A DNA stretch of 55,728 nucleotides, from assembly GCA_003156595.1 (NCBI GenBank), contig PMHH01000125.1:1-55728 (forward strand), written 5' to 3'. This stretch comes from Acidimicrobiaceae bacterium. Its GTDB lineage: Bacteria > Actinomycetota > Acidimicrobiia > Acidimicrobiales > Palsa-688. The translations under genes and the position numbers were made by a program. How positions within the stretch are numbered: the stretch's first letter is position 1; each line of letters opens with the position of its first letter. The notes below the pieces were generated by a model. It was not told the DNA's origin, did not search any database, and worked only from the letters and a program-made list of their open reading frames with translations. This document shows, one piece after another, positions 8,423 to 17,643 of this stretch.

Positions 8423-10729
8423 ATGGCGGGTCTTCCGCTAGAACCCACTAGTTTCATCGGGCGCGAGCCTGAGCTGGTAGAGATCAGGCGGCTCTTGGCG
8501 TCCGCCCGCTTGATCACGCTGACGGGTCCGGGTGGGGTCGGCAAGAGCCGCTTGGGCCTGCACTCGGCACATTCGCTGAGTCGCAAGTTCCCGGATGGCG
8601 CGTGGATGGTGGAGCTCGCCGAGCTCGACAGTCCCGATCTGGTCCCGTACGCGGTCGCGCGCTCAACCGGCGTTCAGGAGCGGATGGACGAAGGGATCAT
8701 GGAGTCCCTCGTGGCCTACCTGCGTGAGCGGCGGGCGCTTGTGGTGCTGGACAACTGCGAGCATGTATTGGACGGGTGTCGGACGCTGTTGGGAGCGGTG
8801 CTGTCGGCCTGTGCGGGGCTGCGGGTGCTCTGCACGAGCCGCGAACGGCTGGACGTGCCGGGTGAGGCCGTCGTCGCAGTTTCGGGCCTGCCGGTCCCGA
8901 GCGACACCGATGTGTTGCCGGCCGGTGGGCATGCCGCCGCATTGAGGCTTCTGGCAGAACGGACGGCCGCGGTCGCGCCGGACTTCGTCTTGACAGCCGA
9001 GAACCTCGAGGCAGCAAGCGAGGTCTGCCGGCGGCTTGACGGATTGCCGCTGGCAATCGAACTGGCGGCTGTGCGGCTCGCTTCGATGACGGCCGAGGAA
9101 CTGCGCGAGCGCCTCGATGACCGGCTCGCACTGCTCGCTCGCGGACATCGGATCGGACCTGAGCGCGGACACACCTTGCAGGCCGCCGTCGATTGGAGTC
9201 ACGAGCTCTTGAGCGCGGAGGAGCGGATCCTGTGGCGGCGGCTGAGCGTGTTTGCCGGCAATTTCGGCCTGCGGGCGGCCGAGGACGTCTGCTCGGGGTC
9301 GGGGCTCGAGTACGGGCAGGTCGTCGATTTGATTGGCAGCCTGGTTGCGAAGTCGATCGTCACAATGGAGCACGGCAGCCGCCGCGGACGCTACCGGCTG
9401 CTCGAGACGTTGCGTCTGTATGGTGCTCAGCGGCTGGCGGAAGCTGGCGAGGAGACCACGCTGGCGGCCGCCCACGCGGTCTGGTATGCCGAACGGTTTT
9501 CGGGTGGCTACCCGCCATGGTGGGGTACCGCGGCGCAGGCCGAGGCGCTCGACGCGCTCGACGTGGAGTGGGCGAACGTCGAGGCGGCGCTTGACTTCTT
9601 CGCCGTGTCAGAACCTGACACGGAGATCGGGCTGCAGCTAGCGGCCGATCTCTTCGTGTACTGCATGGTGCGTGGTCGCTACCGAGCCGGGCGGCGGCGG
9701 CTCGAGATGCTCCTCGAGGTGTGCCCGGCACCAACCGAGACTCGCGCCATGGCCAAATGGGCGTCAGGGTTTTTGGCCCAGGCCACCAGCGACTTTGAGG
9801 TGGCGCTTGTCGCCTGCGAGGAGGCTCGCCGGGTCGCTGAGCAGGCCGGGGCAGAGCGAGCGCTGGCGTATGCGCTCTTCGGGCTCGGCCTGGTTCGCCT
9901 GAGGCTTGGGGAGCCGACGATGGCGGGCGAGTTGCTCGCCCAATCGCACGAGAGAATGCTCCGGGTGGAGGATCCCGTCGGGCTAGGCATCGTCTTGTAC
10001 TTTCTCGTCCTCGCGGCCGCTGGCACGGGCCGGCTCAGCGAGGCTCGGCGTCTGGCTGCCGAAGGGTTGGAGGCCTGCGAGCAAGTTGGCGAGATGTGGG
10101 TCCGAGGAGTTCTGAGCTCGGTGCTGGGGACGGTCGAGGTGCAGTTGGGAGACGCTCCGGCCGGCGAGGCCCGACTCAAGGAGGCTGTCCGGATCAACAA
10201 CTCGATCGGTCACCGCTGGGGCATGGCCATGACTCTTGAAGGTCTTGCCTTCGTGGCAGGTTGCTCTGGACGGTTGGAGCGTGCGTCGTCGCTGCTCGGC
10301 GCCAGTGCGGCGTTAATTGAAGAGGAGGGCATCATCCTGGTGCCCTACATGCAGAGTCACCACGACGCGTGCGAGGCTGCGATCATTGCTGGCCTGGACG
10401 AGGCCAGTTACCGCAAATGCTGGGAGCAGGGCTACTCGCTGAGTTACGCACACGCGGTGACCGTCGCACTCGAAGACACGCCCCCTGTAGACCGGCCGGC
10501 CCCATCGTCGTCTGCCTCGGGGAGCACGGGTGAGCTGAGCGCTCGCGAGCTCGAGGTGGCGCGGCTCGTTGCGACCGGCCTCTCGAACCGGGCGATCGCT
10601 GCCGAGCTGTTCGTCTCGGGGGCGACGGTGAAGACCCACGTCTCTCACATCCTGGAGAAACTGGCACTCGACTCGCGTGTGCAGATCGCCGCCTGGGTGG
10701 CCAGTCACGACGCGGGCTCCACCGACTAG
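8423..10729 (+). CDS. LuxR-type ATPase transcriptional regulator
   Basis: A 768-residue signal-transducing regulator. Residues 9-20 (TSFIGREPELVE) start the STAND/AfsR-like NTPase; the P-loop is GPGGVGKS (35-42) and the Walker B region is ALVVLDNCEHVLDGC (about 105-119). The middle, residues about 340-680, is made of helical TPR-like repeats. The C-terminal LuxR/GerE helix-turn-helix runs over about 695-755 (LSARELEVARLVATGLSNRA and VKTHVSHILEKL). It probably senses a ligand through the repeats and uses ATP hydrolysis as a switch to activate promoters, perhaps the FAD oxidase gene that follows. ATG lies 9 bases after a TACCAT box, so a leaderless transcript is possible. Confidence 0.9.
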   Translation: MAGLPLEPTSFIGREPELVEIRRLLASARLITLTGPGGVGKSRLGLHSAHSLSRKFPDGAWMVELAELDSPDLVPYAVARSTGVQERMDEGIMESLVAYLRERRALVVLDNCEHVLDGCRTLLGAVLSACAGLRVLCTSRERLDVPGEAVVAVSGLPVPSDTDVLPAGGHAAALRLLAERTAAVAPDFVLTAENLEAASEVCRRLDGLPLAIELAAVRLASMTAEELRERLDDRLALLARGHRIGPERGHTLQAAVDWSHELLSAEERILWRRLSVFAGNFGLRAAEDVCSGSGLEYGQVVDLIGSLVAKSIVTMEHGSRRGRYRLLETLRLYGAQRLAEAGEETTLAAAHAVWYAERFSGGYPPWWGTAAQAEALDALDVEWANVEAALDFFAVSEPDTEIGLQLAADLFVYCMVRGRYRAGRRRLEMLLEVCPAPTETRAMAKWASGFLAQATSDFEVALVACEEARRVAEQAGAERALAYALFGLGLVRLRLGEPTMAGELLAQSHERMLRVEDPVGLGIVLYFLVLAAAGTGRLSEARRLAAEGLEACEQVGEMWVRGVLSSVLGTVEVQLGDAPAGEARLKEAVRINNSIGHRWGMAMTLEGLAFVAGCSGRLERASSLLGASAALIEEEGIILVPYMQSHHDACEAAIIAGLDEASYRKCWEQGYSLSYAHAVTVALEDTPPVDRPAPSSSASGSTGELSARELEVARLVATGLSNRAIAAELFVSGATVKTHVSHILEKLALDSRVQIAAWVASHDAGSTD

Positions 10730-10756
10730 CTGCGGCTGACCGGATCACCCTGCCAA

Positions 10757-10774
10757 ATCGGCCACCTGGCCGAT
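10757..10774. promoter_or_regulatory. 18-base palindrome upstream of FAD oxidase gene
   Basis: ATCGGCCA-CC-TGGCCGAT has perfect 8-base arms, and a further TGGCCGAT half-site lies at 10791-10798. It sits between the LuxR-type regulator and the oxidase start at 10866. It could be an operator or a weak stem-loop; there is no T tract, which argues against a terminator. Confidence 0.4.
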
Positions 10775-10865
10775 GCCACCTGGTCGGCGCTGGCCGATGA
10801 TGGGGTCTCGGAACGCTCGTGGCCACCGGAAACAGGCGGCCGACACACAGGAAGGCGTGGAACCG

Positions 10866-12263
10866 ATGTCCACTACCGACGTGACCGCCGTGTCCCCCGG
10901 CCGGACCCTCGCAACGCCCGGGGGAGAGATCTTGACCCCGGAGGATCCGCGCTACGACGAGGCGAGACTCGCCTGGAACCTTGCGGTCGATCAGCGGCCG
11001 GCAGCGGTCGCGTTTCCTGCGTCCGCGCCAGACGTCGCAGCCGTGGTCCAGCTCGCCGCGGAGCGAGGATGGCAGGTCGCGCCGCAGGGCACCGGCCATA
11101 ACGCCGGGCCGCTCGGTCCGCTCGACCAGACGATCTTGCTCAAGACCGAACGGATGCGCGAGATCAACATCGACGCGCATCGTCGGATGGCGCGGGTTGA
11201 GGCGGGCGTCCTGTGGATCGAGCTGGTCCAAGCAGCCTCGGCGCACGGTCTGGCGGGGCTTGTCGGCTCAGCGGCCGATGTGGGTGTGGTCGGGTACACG
11301 CTTGGTGGCGGTTGCAGCTTGATTGGACGCAAGTTCGGGCTATGTGCCAATTCGGTGCGAGCGATCGAGGTCGTCACCGCCGATGGTCGGCTGGTTCGCT
11401 GTGACCAACGTCACGACCGGGACTTGTTTTGGGCTCTGCGCGGCGGCGGGGGCAGCCTCGGGATCGTCACTGCGCTCGAACTCGAGCTGCTCCCGCTCCA
11501 GCGCGCCTATGCGGGCGCATTGTTCTACCCGATTGAGCGCGGTGGCGAGGTGCTGCACGCCTGGCGCGATCTGACCGCCGACCGATCATTGCCCGATGAG
11601 CTGACGACGATGGGCCGCTTCCTACGGCTGCCGCCGGACCCCGATCTTCCCGAGCAGTTGCGCGGCAGGTCGTTCGCGGTCGTCCACGTGTATCACGTCG
11701 GCGAGCTAGCGGTGGCGGATGAGCTGCTTGCTCCTCTTCGGGCGCTGGGACCGCACATGGACACGATCCAATCGGTCCCGATCCAGGAGCTCACACAGCT
11801 CCATATGGACCCTCCCCATCCGGTACCCGCCGCGGCCGGTGGGCTGCTGCTCGCCGAGCTGCCACCCAACGCTGTCGACGCCTTCGTTGAGATCGCCAGT
11901 GAAGACTCCGACCTCGCTCTGCTCTCCATCGAGCTGCGGCACCTTGGCGGACAGCTGGGCCGTCCTGACCCAAGCGGTGGTGCACTTGCTGCCATCGACG
12001 CCGAGTACTGGATGTTCGCCGCCGGCATGGTGCCCGCTCAGGAGATGGAGACTCATGTCCGCGCCCAGGTCCGCGCCGTACAGGCGGCCCTTGGTCCCTG
12101 GGCTGCTCGCCGCATGTACCTCAACATCGCCGAATCCCGCACCGACTCGGCAAATTTCTGGGACGAGTCGAGCTACCAACGGCTGCGACGAATCAAGACA
12201 AGCGTCGACCCCCAAGACCTGATCCGCGCCAACCACCCCATCCCCACGATGAGCCGCCGTTGA
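10866..12263 (+). CDS. FAD-binding oxidoreductase, berberine-bridge-enzyme type
   Basis: A 465-residue flavoprotein with a PCMH/FAD_binding_4 domain at about residues 45-215 and a BBE C-terminal motif (FWDESSYQRLRRIKTSVDPQ). His78 in GTGHNAG is the likely covalent FAD attachment site. The second attachment cysteine of bicovalent members is not obvious; the region GVVGYTLGGGCSLIGRKFGL contains a cysteine after the glycine run rather than at the usual place. ATG 10866 is chosen because AGGAAGG lies about 11 bases upstream and the preceding 31 codons do not look conserved. Members oxidise sugars, alkaloids or polyketides with O2. Possibly controlled by the upstream LuxR-type regulator. Confidence 0.88.
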   Translation: MSTTDVTAVSPGRTLATPGGEILTPEDPRYDEARLAWNLAVDQRPAAVAFPASAPDVAAVVQLAAERGWQVAPQGTGHNAGPLGPLDQTILLKTERMREINIDAHRRMARVEAGVLWIELVQAASAHGLAGLVGSAADVGVVGYTLGGGCSLIGRKFGLCANSVRAIEVVTADGRLVRCDQRHDRDLFWALRGGGGSLGIVTALELELLPLQRAYAGALFYPIERGGEVLHAWRDLTADRSLPDELTTMGRFLRLPPDPDLPEQLRGRSFAVVHVYHVGELAVADELLAPLRALGPHMDTIQSVPIQELTQLHMDPPHPVPAAAGGLLLAELPPNAVDAFVEIASEDSDLALLSIELRHLGGQLGRPDPSGGALAAIDAEYWMFAAGMVPAQEMETHVRAQVRAVQAALGPWAARRMYLNIAESRTDSANFWDESSYQRLRRIKTSVDPQDLIRANHPIPTMSRR

Positions 12264-12402
12264 TGGCAAACAGGATGCTCCATTTTTGCAGTTCGCCAAC
12301 CGTGGGTTCTCGGAGCAGTTCGCCCCGCTGCAAGCCCCGGGTCGCATTTTTGCGCAAGCTGTATCCTTCGCACCCGTTCCAACAAAATCCAGAGGAGGAC
12401 AC

Positions 12403-12909
12403 ATGACGAGACTCACGACGGACACCACGCCGGCTAGCACTGGCGGGTATCTCCTGACCAAGGCAGACGAGGGTCAGCTGGCCTTCGGAAGCCCGCACTT
12501 GTTCAAGGCGGCCGGGCACGACACCGCGGGACGCTTCGATTTCATGGTCGCCACGTTCGCGCCCAGAACCGGACCACCGTTGCACTACCACGAAGAACAA
12601 GACGACACCTTCTATGTCCTCGAAGGAGTGCTGACGCTCCAGGCCGGCGAAGAGATCCTCGACCTCGGGCCCGGCGAGTTCATCAGCATCCCACCCCGGA
12701 TGCCGCACACCTTCGACAACGTGCACAACGGCGACGATCTGGTTCGGGCAGTCAACGTCATGACGCCGGGAGGGCTATTCCCCATGATCGAGGACATGGC
12801 GCGGGTCCCGGCCGGACCCGAGCAGCCCGACGGCATCAAGGCAGCCACCAGACGGCATGGCACCGTCATCGTCGGCCCGCCGTTGCGTGTCGCGCTCGGA
12901 ATCGAGTGA
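12403..12909 (+). CDS. Cupin-domain protein
   Basis: A 168-residue single-domain cupin. The metal-binding motif 1 is visible as PPLHYHEEQDDTFYVLEG (about residues 56-73) with His, His and Glu ligands. Motif 2 appears as PGEFISIPPRMPHTF (about 88-102) with the last His. A strong ribosome site AGAGGAGG ends 6 bases before the ATG at 12403, which sets the start. Such proteins are quercetinase-like dioxygenases, isomerases or simple binders. It lies 139 bases after the FAD oxidase in the same direction and may share its transcript. Confidence 0.85.
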   Translation: MTRLTTDTTPASTGGYLLTKADEGQLAFGSPHLFKAAGHDTAGRFDFMVATFAPRTGPPLHYHEEQDDTFYVLEGVLTLQAGEEILDLGPGEFISIPPRMPHTFDNVHNGDDLVRAVNVMTPGGLFPMIEDMARVPAGPEQPDGIKAATRRHGTVIVGPPLRVALGIE

Positions 12910-13237
12910 CGTCAGCCGGATGTCGGTCGGTCCGCCACTTCCGCCGGACGTGAGCCCCGACCAGACCCTCGTCTGCCGTCTACCTCGCCCCTTGGCTCTA
13001 GCGAGCTCGCCGTCCGGATAAATCAGTGAGCCGGGCTTGTCGCCCATGGGCCGATGCCACCAATTCGCGTGATCGAGTACCGCATCGCGTGGCGTGCGGT
13101 CTCGAGCGTGGGCCCCGCTTTCCCGGCGCTCCGCTCGAACGATCCCGCGGTTCTGCGGACCGCCGTTCTCGCAGCACTTGCACCAGGTCGGAATCAACGC
13201 GGCGTGTACCGTACCCGGAGCGACCACCAGTTTTGTT

Positions 13238-13384
13238 GGCGAGGAAGTCCTAAACACACGCCGCGGGGACACCGTCTGGACCCCGCGGGGCCAGGAGCAC
13301 TGGCACGGCGCTACCGAGGGCAACATGATCGGGGTTGCCTCGGCCCGAGAGAAGACGATCCATAAGGGAGAGCAGAAATCGTGA
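13238..13384 (+). pseudogene. Cupin C-terminal fragment
   Basis: About 48 codons of a cupin second motif: RRGDTVWTPRGQEHWHGA followed by a short tail ending in the TGA at 13382-13384. It resembles the matching part of the intact cupin at 35136-35525 (GEEHWHGAT). The preceding frame to 13094 is not cupin-like, so the N-terminal half is gone. Its stop overlaps the GTG start of the aldo/keto reductase gene, as would be expected if the intact pair had once been translationally coupled. Confidence 0.6.
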
Positions 13385-14359
13385 AGCACATCAATCTGGG
13401 AGCCCTAGAGGTCTCCCGCATCGGTCTGGGCGCCATGGGCATGTCCACCGCCTACACCGGGGCAGGCTCGGATGACGCCGAGTCCATACGCACCATCCAC
13501 CGAGCGCTTGAACTGGGGGTGACGCTGATCGACACCGCAGAGGTCTACGGACCGTTCATCAACGAATCACTCGTCGGCCAGGCCATCAGCGGCCGGCGCC
13601 AGGAGGTCGTGCTCGCCACCAAGTTCGGGCTTGATCTCCCACGCCGGGGGTGCCCCCGGCACTCCTGACAGCTCGCCGAGAAACATCCGCACTGCTCTTG
13701 AAGGGTCCCTTGAGCGGCTCGGTGTGGACTACATCGACGTGTACCACCAGCACCGTGTCGATCCGAAGGTGCCCATTGAAGAAACGGTGGGCGCGCTGGC
13801 CGAACTGGTCGCCGAGGGCAAGATCCTCCACATCGGGCTCTCCGAGGCTGCTCCCGACACCATCCGCAGGGCCCACGCCGCCCACCCGATCGCCGCTTTG
13901 CAGTCGGAGTACTCGTTGTGGACCCGGGATCCCGAGACCTGGACGCTGCCCGTGTTGCGGGAGCTGGGCATTGGCTTCGTGGCGTACTCGCCGCTGGGTC
14001 GCGGAATGCTCACGGGGAAAGTTCGCTCGATTGACGAACTGGAGGATTCGGACTTTCGTAAGACGAACCCGCGCTTTACTGCGGAGAACTTCGAGCACAA
14101 CCTCAGCAGCGCCGACGAGGTCCAATCCATTGCCGACGAGATCGGGTGCACCTCGGCGCAGGTCTCGTTGGCCTGGCTGCTCGCCCAGGGCCACGACATC
14201 GCCCCGATTCCGGGAACGAAGCGGGTGTCACGGGTCGAGGAGAACGCCGGTGCCGACAGCATCGAACTCAGCGCCGAGCAGCTCGACCGCCTCGACAAGC
14301 TCACGCCCGTCGCCGGTGACCATCACAACGAGGAACAGATGCGTCTGATCGAACGCTAA
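13381..14359 (+). pseudogene. Aldo/keto reductase with single-base frameshift
   Basis: Two frames join into one full-length aldo/keto reductase of about 325 residues. Frame one (13381 to about 13633) has [15 protein letters not shown], the catalytic IDTAEVYG (Asp, Tyr) and VLATKFGL (Lys). One extra base at about 13633 shifts into frame two, which continues [32 protein letters not shown] (His), [15 protein letters not shown] and [13 protein letters not shown] (NADPH site) to the natural stop. All four catalytic residues are present across the two frames. This is either a recent inactivation or an assembly error. Standing alone, neither half would be active. Confidence 0.85.
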
Positions 14360-14518
14360 GCCGAGTTGCGGGAGCCGCATCGGGGTTGTCCTCCCACGCC
14401 TCGCGGCCGCCGTAGGGTGTCAGGTCGAGCAGGCCGAGGGACCCGTTGCGGACCGAGGTGGCGGCACCGTCCGGTCTCCCGGCATGATCGCAACGACACA
14501 AGTAGGAGGCGTTGAGGA

Positions 14519-15259
14519 ATGAGCTACGAGCAGGTTTCGATCCGCACCCAAGATGGCGATTGTCCGGCATACGTGTTCACGCCGTCGGGGTCCAACCGGT
14601 ACCCGGCGGTGATCTTCTACATGGATGGGCTCGGGATCCGGCCGACGATCTTCGAGATGGGGCAGCGGCTGGCCAGTTACGGCTATGTCGCGCTGGTGCC
14701 CGATCTGTTCTACCGGGCCGGCCCCTACGAGCCGTTGGATCCGAAGGAGGTCTTCGCCTCCGGCGACGTGAGGGCCGCGATCGGTCACCTGTTCGCTTCG
14801 ACCGACAATCGTCGGGCCGGAGAGGACACAGAGGCCTTTCTCTCCTACGTCGACAGCCGCGACGACGTCGCCGGAACCAAGGTGGGCACGACTGGCTACT
14901 GCATGGGCGGAGCGATATCGCTGACCGCGGCGGGAACCTATCCGGCCCGTATCGCCGCGGCGGCCAGCTTCCACGGCGGCAACCTGGCCACCGACTCCGA
15001 TCTCAGCCCGCACCTCCTGGCGGCTTCAATTGCCGCCCGGGTCTATGTCGCCGGGGCTGACCAGGACAACTCGTACCCGCCCGAAATGGCAGCACGACTT
15101 GACCAGGCGCTGAGCGATGCCGGCGTGGATCATCGCTGCGAGGTCTATCCCGACGCCCTGCACGGCTGGACGATGGCGGACTTTCCGGTCTACAACGAGG
15201 CCGCGGCCGAACGCCACTGGGACGAGTTGGTCGCCCTGTTCGCAGACACGCTCACCTAG
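14519..15259 (+). CDS. Dienelactone hydrolase family protein
   Basis: A 246-residue alpha/beta hydrolase of the dienelactone hydrolase type. The nucleophile elbow is GYCMGG (Cys near residue 125), the acid is probably Asp in GADQDNSYP, and the catalytic His is in ALHGWTM near residue 220. AGGAGG 9 bases before the ATG fixes the start. These enzymes hydrolyse dienelactones in chlorocatechol pathways but many have other ester or lactone substrates. No aromatic ring-cleavage gene is adjacent, so the substrate is open. Confidence 0.9.
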   Translation: MSYEQVSIRTQDGDCPAYVFTPSGSNRYPAVIFYMDGLGIRPTIFEMGQRLASYGYVALVPDLFYRAGPYEPLDPKEVFASGDVRAAIGHLFASTDNRRAGEDTEAFLSYVDSRDDVAGTKVGTTGYCMGGAISLTAAGTYPARIAAAASFHGGNLATDSDLSPHLLAASIAARVYVAGADQDNSYPPEMAARLDQALSDAGVDHRCEVYPDALHGWTMADFPVYNEAAAERHWDELVALFADTLT

Positions 15260-15414
15260 GGCGGAAGGTCTGCGCGGCCGGTCGAACGCGGTGGCGAGCC
15301 GTGGCTACCATGTCCGACCGAGGGCTACCCATTGCTGGCGGGCGAAGTTGACACCTCATGGTCACCACAGTTCACAACAGCCGAAGACGGGTCACATGAG
15401 AAAGGACACAAAAC

Positions 15415-15722
15415 GTGGCGGCAACCCTGCAACTGGTCAGAAAAACAACCTCGGTCATGGAGCTTCGACGTGGCACGTTCCACGTCCTGCTCGACGGCAA
15501 CGACGTCGGATCGATCGATCGACACCAGACGATCGAGGTGCCGGTCGAGCCAGGGCATCACACGCTCCAAGTCAAGGCTGATCGGTACACCAGCGGTCGA
15601 CGCCTCTTTGACGCCGCCGACGGAGAGATCGTCAACTTCCGCTGCAACGGCGCCCGGATCTGGCCATCTACGTAGCGTCCATCGTCAAGCCCGACCTGGC
15701 ACTCACGCTCAAGCCCGAGTAA
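15415..15722 (+). pseudogene. Small conserved protein of unknown function, C-terminus frameshifted
   Basis: Frame one gives an 86-residue protein with a beta-rich domain: RRGTFHVLLDGNDVGSIDRH, TIEVPVEPGHHTLQVKADR and FRCNGARIW. This is a small actinobacterial domain type in which a binding-loop-like strand pair is followed by a hydrophobic tail. The stop at 15675 comes early; a one-base change near 15663 would continue the protein as IYVASIVKPDLALTLKPE to the stop at 15722, which fits the family's usual ending. So the gene has probably lost one base near its end. GTG start with GAGAAAGGA upstream. Confidence 0.5.
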
Positions 15723-15994
15723 TCAGCGTTTCTACTGGGTGTCGGTGATCAGGTGGGCTGCGGCGATGAAGTGGGGATCGCCGGTGAGGTCGAGTCACGC
15801 CGTGGAGAGCGAAGACGTTTGGCCGTGACACGTAGCAGCCCGCCGCCCGCGCAGCCGCCTGAGCGGTTGCGAACCTGGGGTCGCCCGCAACGAGGCTCTC
15901 ATCGGTTGGTTGACCCGCTCTGCGAGCACTGAATGGCGATGTCTCGTCATCGGATCAATCCATCATGATGATGGTTGGCGAAGGAGGCCGTCTG
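15723..15994. other. Intergenic region
   Basis: About 270 bases. A short minus-strand stretch near 15735-15790 could be a protein C-terminus (LDLTGDPHFIAAAHLITDTQ then stop), but it is too short to assign. The end of the region supplies the AGGAGG ribosome site of the next gene. Confidence 0.3.
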
Positions 15995-16909
15995 ATGGCG
16001 AAGTTTGGGGAGAGCAGTGAAGTGGTGAAGTGCTCGTTTTGTGGCAAGTCGCCCAAGGAGGTGGTCAGGCTGATCGCCGGGACAGGCGTCTACATCTGCG
16101 ACGAGTGCGTCACGCTTTGCGTCGAGATCATCGACGAGGAGCTGGCCGACGGGGCGAGCGGAGCCGACGTGCTTGGGTCGGATGGAGTGAAGTCGGGTCC
16201 GAGGCGGCCGACTCGGGTGTTTCCCGAGGTCCCGTCCCTGCCAGAGGTCCCCACCGAGCATCGGGTGCAGTTGTACTACGACAAGCGTGACGAGCGGCTC
16301 ATCGGGACGCTGAGTGACCAACCGGTGGAGTGGCAGCTGGTTCGCCACCGCCGTGTGTCGGGTCTTATCGGAGCCGTCGTACTGGAGGGGTCGTGGACGA
16401 CAGGAGATAACTACGTTCCCGAGCCGGGGGGCTGGATTCCGCGGCCGGACTTCGTGTCGGATTTCCCCAATATTCCTGCCGGTCTCAGCGGCTCGTTCGG
16501 CGGCCTCGAGGCGGAGTTGCACGGCGTGTTCCACCTCGACCCCGGCTATGCGTTCCAGCGCGGCTCGGTGGTTGGCCGGATCGGGGCCGTCCACATGGAG
16601 GCGACGGTGGTAGAGGCTTCGGGGGGACTCAGCGATTTCGGCACTGTGGCTGTCGAGGGCACTTACGGGTCGGTCTCGTTCGAGCTCTATGCCACCATCG
16701 ACGGCGGCCTGTCGCAGGGCCTCCTGCACGGGAGCGTCGCCGGGGCCCCATTGCACCTTGACCTGGGCAGCTCGTCGGTTCCGCGTAGTGTTGCGCTTGG
16801 GAGCGCGCCGTTCGACCTCCCCGGGCCGCACGTCGACATCTCCGGCAGCTACGACGGACCACCCGAGCTGCTGGCGCTCATGGTCGGGGCGATGCTGGAG
16901 TTCCTCTAG
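15995..16909 (+). CDS. ClpX-type C4 zinc-finger protein fused to a beta-rich domain
   Basis: A 304-residue protein. Residues about 11-50 are a near-perfect ClpX N-terminal zinc-binding domain: [18 protein letters not shown] then [11 protein letters not shown], with Cys13, Cys16, Cys35 and Cys38 as ligands. In ClpX this module dimerises and binds adaptors and substrates. No AAA+ ATPase follows. After a Pro-rich linker (about 65-95), residues about 100-304 form a Gly-rich, strand-rich domain with several similar segments ([45 protein letters not shown]). ATG at 15995 is set by AGGAGG just upstream. It may act as an adaptor or decoy for Clp proteolysis; the C-terminal domain is unrecognised. Confidence 0.8.
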   Translation: MAKFGESSEVVKCSFCGKSPKEVVRLIAGTGVYICDECVTLCVEIIDEELADGASGADVLGSDGVKSGPRRPTRVFPEVPSLPEVPTEHRVQLYYDKRDERLIGTLSDQPVEWQLVRHRRVSGLIGAVVLEGSWTTGDNYVPEPGGWIPRPDFVSDFPNIPAGLSGSFGGLEAELHGVFHLDPGYAFQRGSVVGRIGAVHMEATVVEASGGLSDFGTVAVEGTYGSVSFELYATIDGGLSQGLLHGSVAGAPLHLDLGSSSVPRSVALGSAPFDLPGPHVDISGSYDGPPELLALMVGAMLEFL

Positions 16910-17566
16910 CTAGGTCATGTCGCTGAGCGCGGCGATGATGTCGGCTACCTCGGTGCGGGCGGTGTAGTCGGGTTGGACGTCGACGAAGCGGACGGTGCGA
17001 TCCTGATCGACGACGAGCACGGTGGGTCGGGGCAGGCGGACGGCGTCCTCGGCGTTGACTTTCGTCAGGTCGAGACCGAGTTTGCGCTGGGCGGCGAGGA
17101 CGTCGTCAGCCTGTTCGAACGCGATGCCGATCCGATCAGCCAGACGACTGCCCGGGTCGGAAAGGACGGTGAACTCCAGGCCGGCCTTCTCGACGGTCGA
17201 GAGCGAATCGTCCGGTGACTGCGGGCTGATGGCGACGAGCCGGGCACCCCAAGCGCCCAGATGGGGGAGGAGTTCTTGTTGGTAGGTGCGCAGGGCAAGA
17301 TTGCAGTAGGGGCACCAGCCGCCCCGGTAGAACACGATGACCGCCGGGCCGTTCTCGACGATCTGGTCGAGCCCGACCGGCGTGCCGGTGGCATCGTCGA
17401 GGGTGAACTGATCGAGGACGTCGCCGGCCTTGATGCTGTCGGCGGGGATCCCTCGCTCGAGGAACTCCTGGATGCTCCGATCGAACACCTCGAGAATTTC
17501 GGAGGGCAGGTCCTCGGCGGCAGCAGCCTTCAGTTGGTCGGACTGCTCGCGGATGGTTAGGGGCAT
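16910..17566 (-). CDS. Peroxiredoxin-like (AhpC/TSA) protein
   Basis: A 218-residue thioredoxin-fold peroxiredoxin-like protein. VIVFYRGGWCPYCNLALR (about residues 95-112) carries the peroxidatic cysteine in a WCPYC motif, so it has a CxxC pair rather than a lone Cys. Earlier residues 1-60 form a helical N-terminal extension typical of this subfamily. The ATG at 17566 has GGGAGG upstream. It reduces peroxides using cytosolic thiol partners. The stop abuts the end of the convergent zinc-finger gene with no gap, and the start faces a TetR gene across a 113-base region with two identical-type palindromes. Confidence 0.88.
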   Translation of the reverse strand: MPLTIREQSDQLKAAAAEDLPSEILEVFDRSIQEFLERGIPADSIKAGDVLDQFTLDDATGTPVGLDQIVENGPAVIVFYRGGWCPYCNLALRTYQQELLPHLGAWGARLVAISPQSPDDSLSTVEKAGLEFTVLSDPGSRLADRIGIAFEQADDVLAAQRKLGLDLTKVNAEDAVRLPRPTVLVVDQDRTVRFVDVQPDYTARTEVADIIAALSDMT

Positions 17567-17600
17567 TGGTCCTCCCATGTTGGTTGCGTCGGATCACGAG

Positions 17601-17616
17601 TGGACTGTGTAGTCCA
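17601..17616. promoter_or_regulatory. TetR operator copy 1 (TGGACT-N4-AGTCCA)
   Basis: Perfect 6-base inverted repeat around GTGT, 34 bases upstream of the peroxiredoxin start. It matches the palindrome at 17644, so a dimeric regulator probably binds both. The adjacent TetR gene is the natural candidate. Confidence 0.7.
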
Positions 17617-17643
17617 ATGGCTTCTATCCGAGCACGAGATGAC

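Noticed and set aside
13620-13645. Programmed frameshift in the aldo/keto reductase
   Set aside because: No slippery run or stimulatory structure is evident and this enzyme family does not use recoding; mutation or error is simpler.
14378-14440. YjbR-like motif (EAWEDNP) on the minus strand
   Set aside because: Only one short motif matches; the rest does not, so a remnant of the YjbR family cannot be supported.
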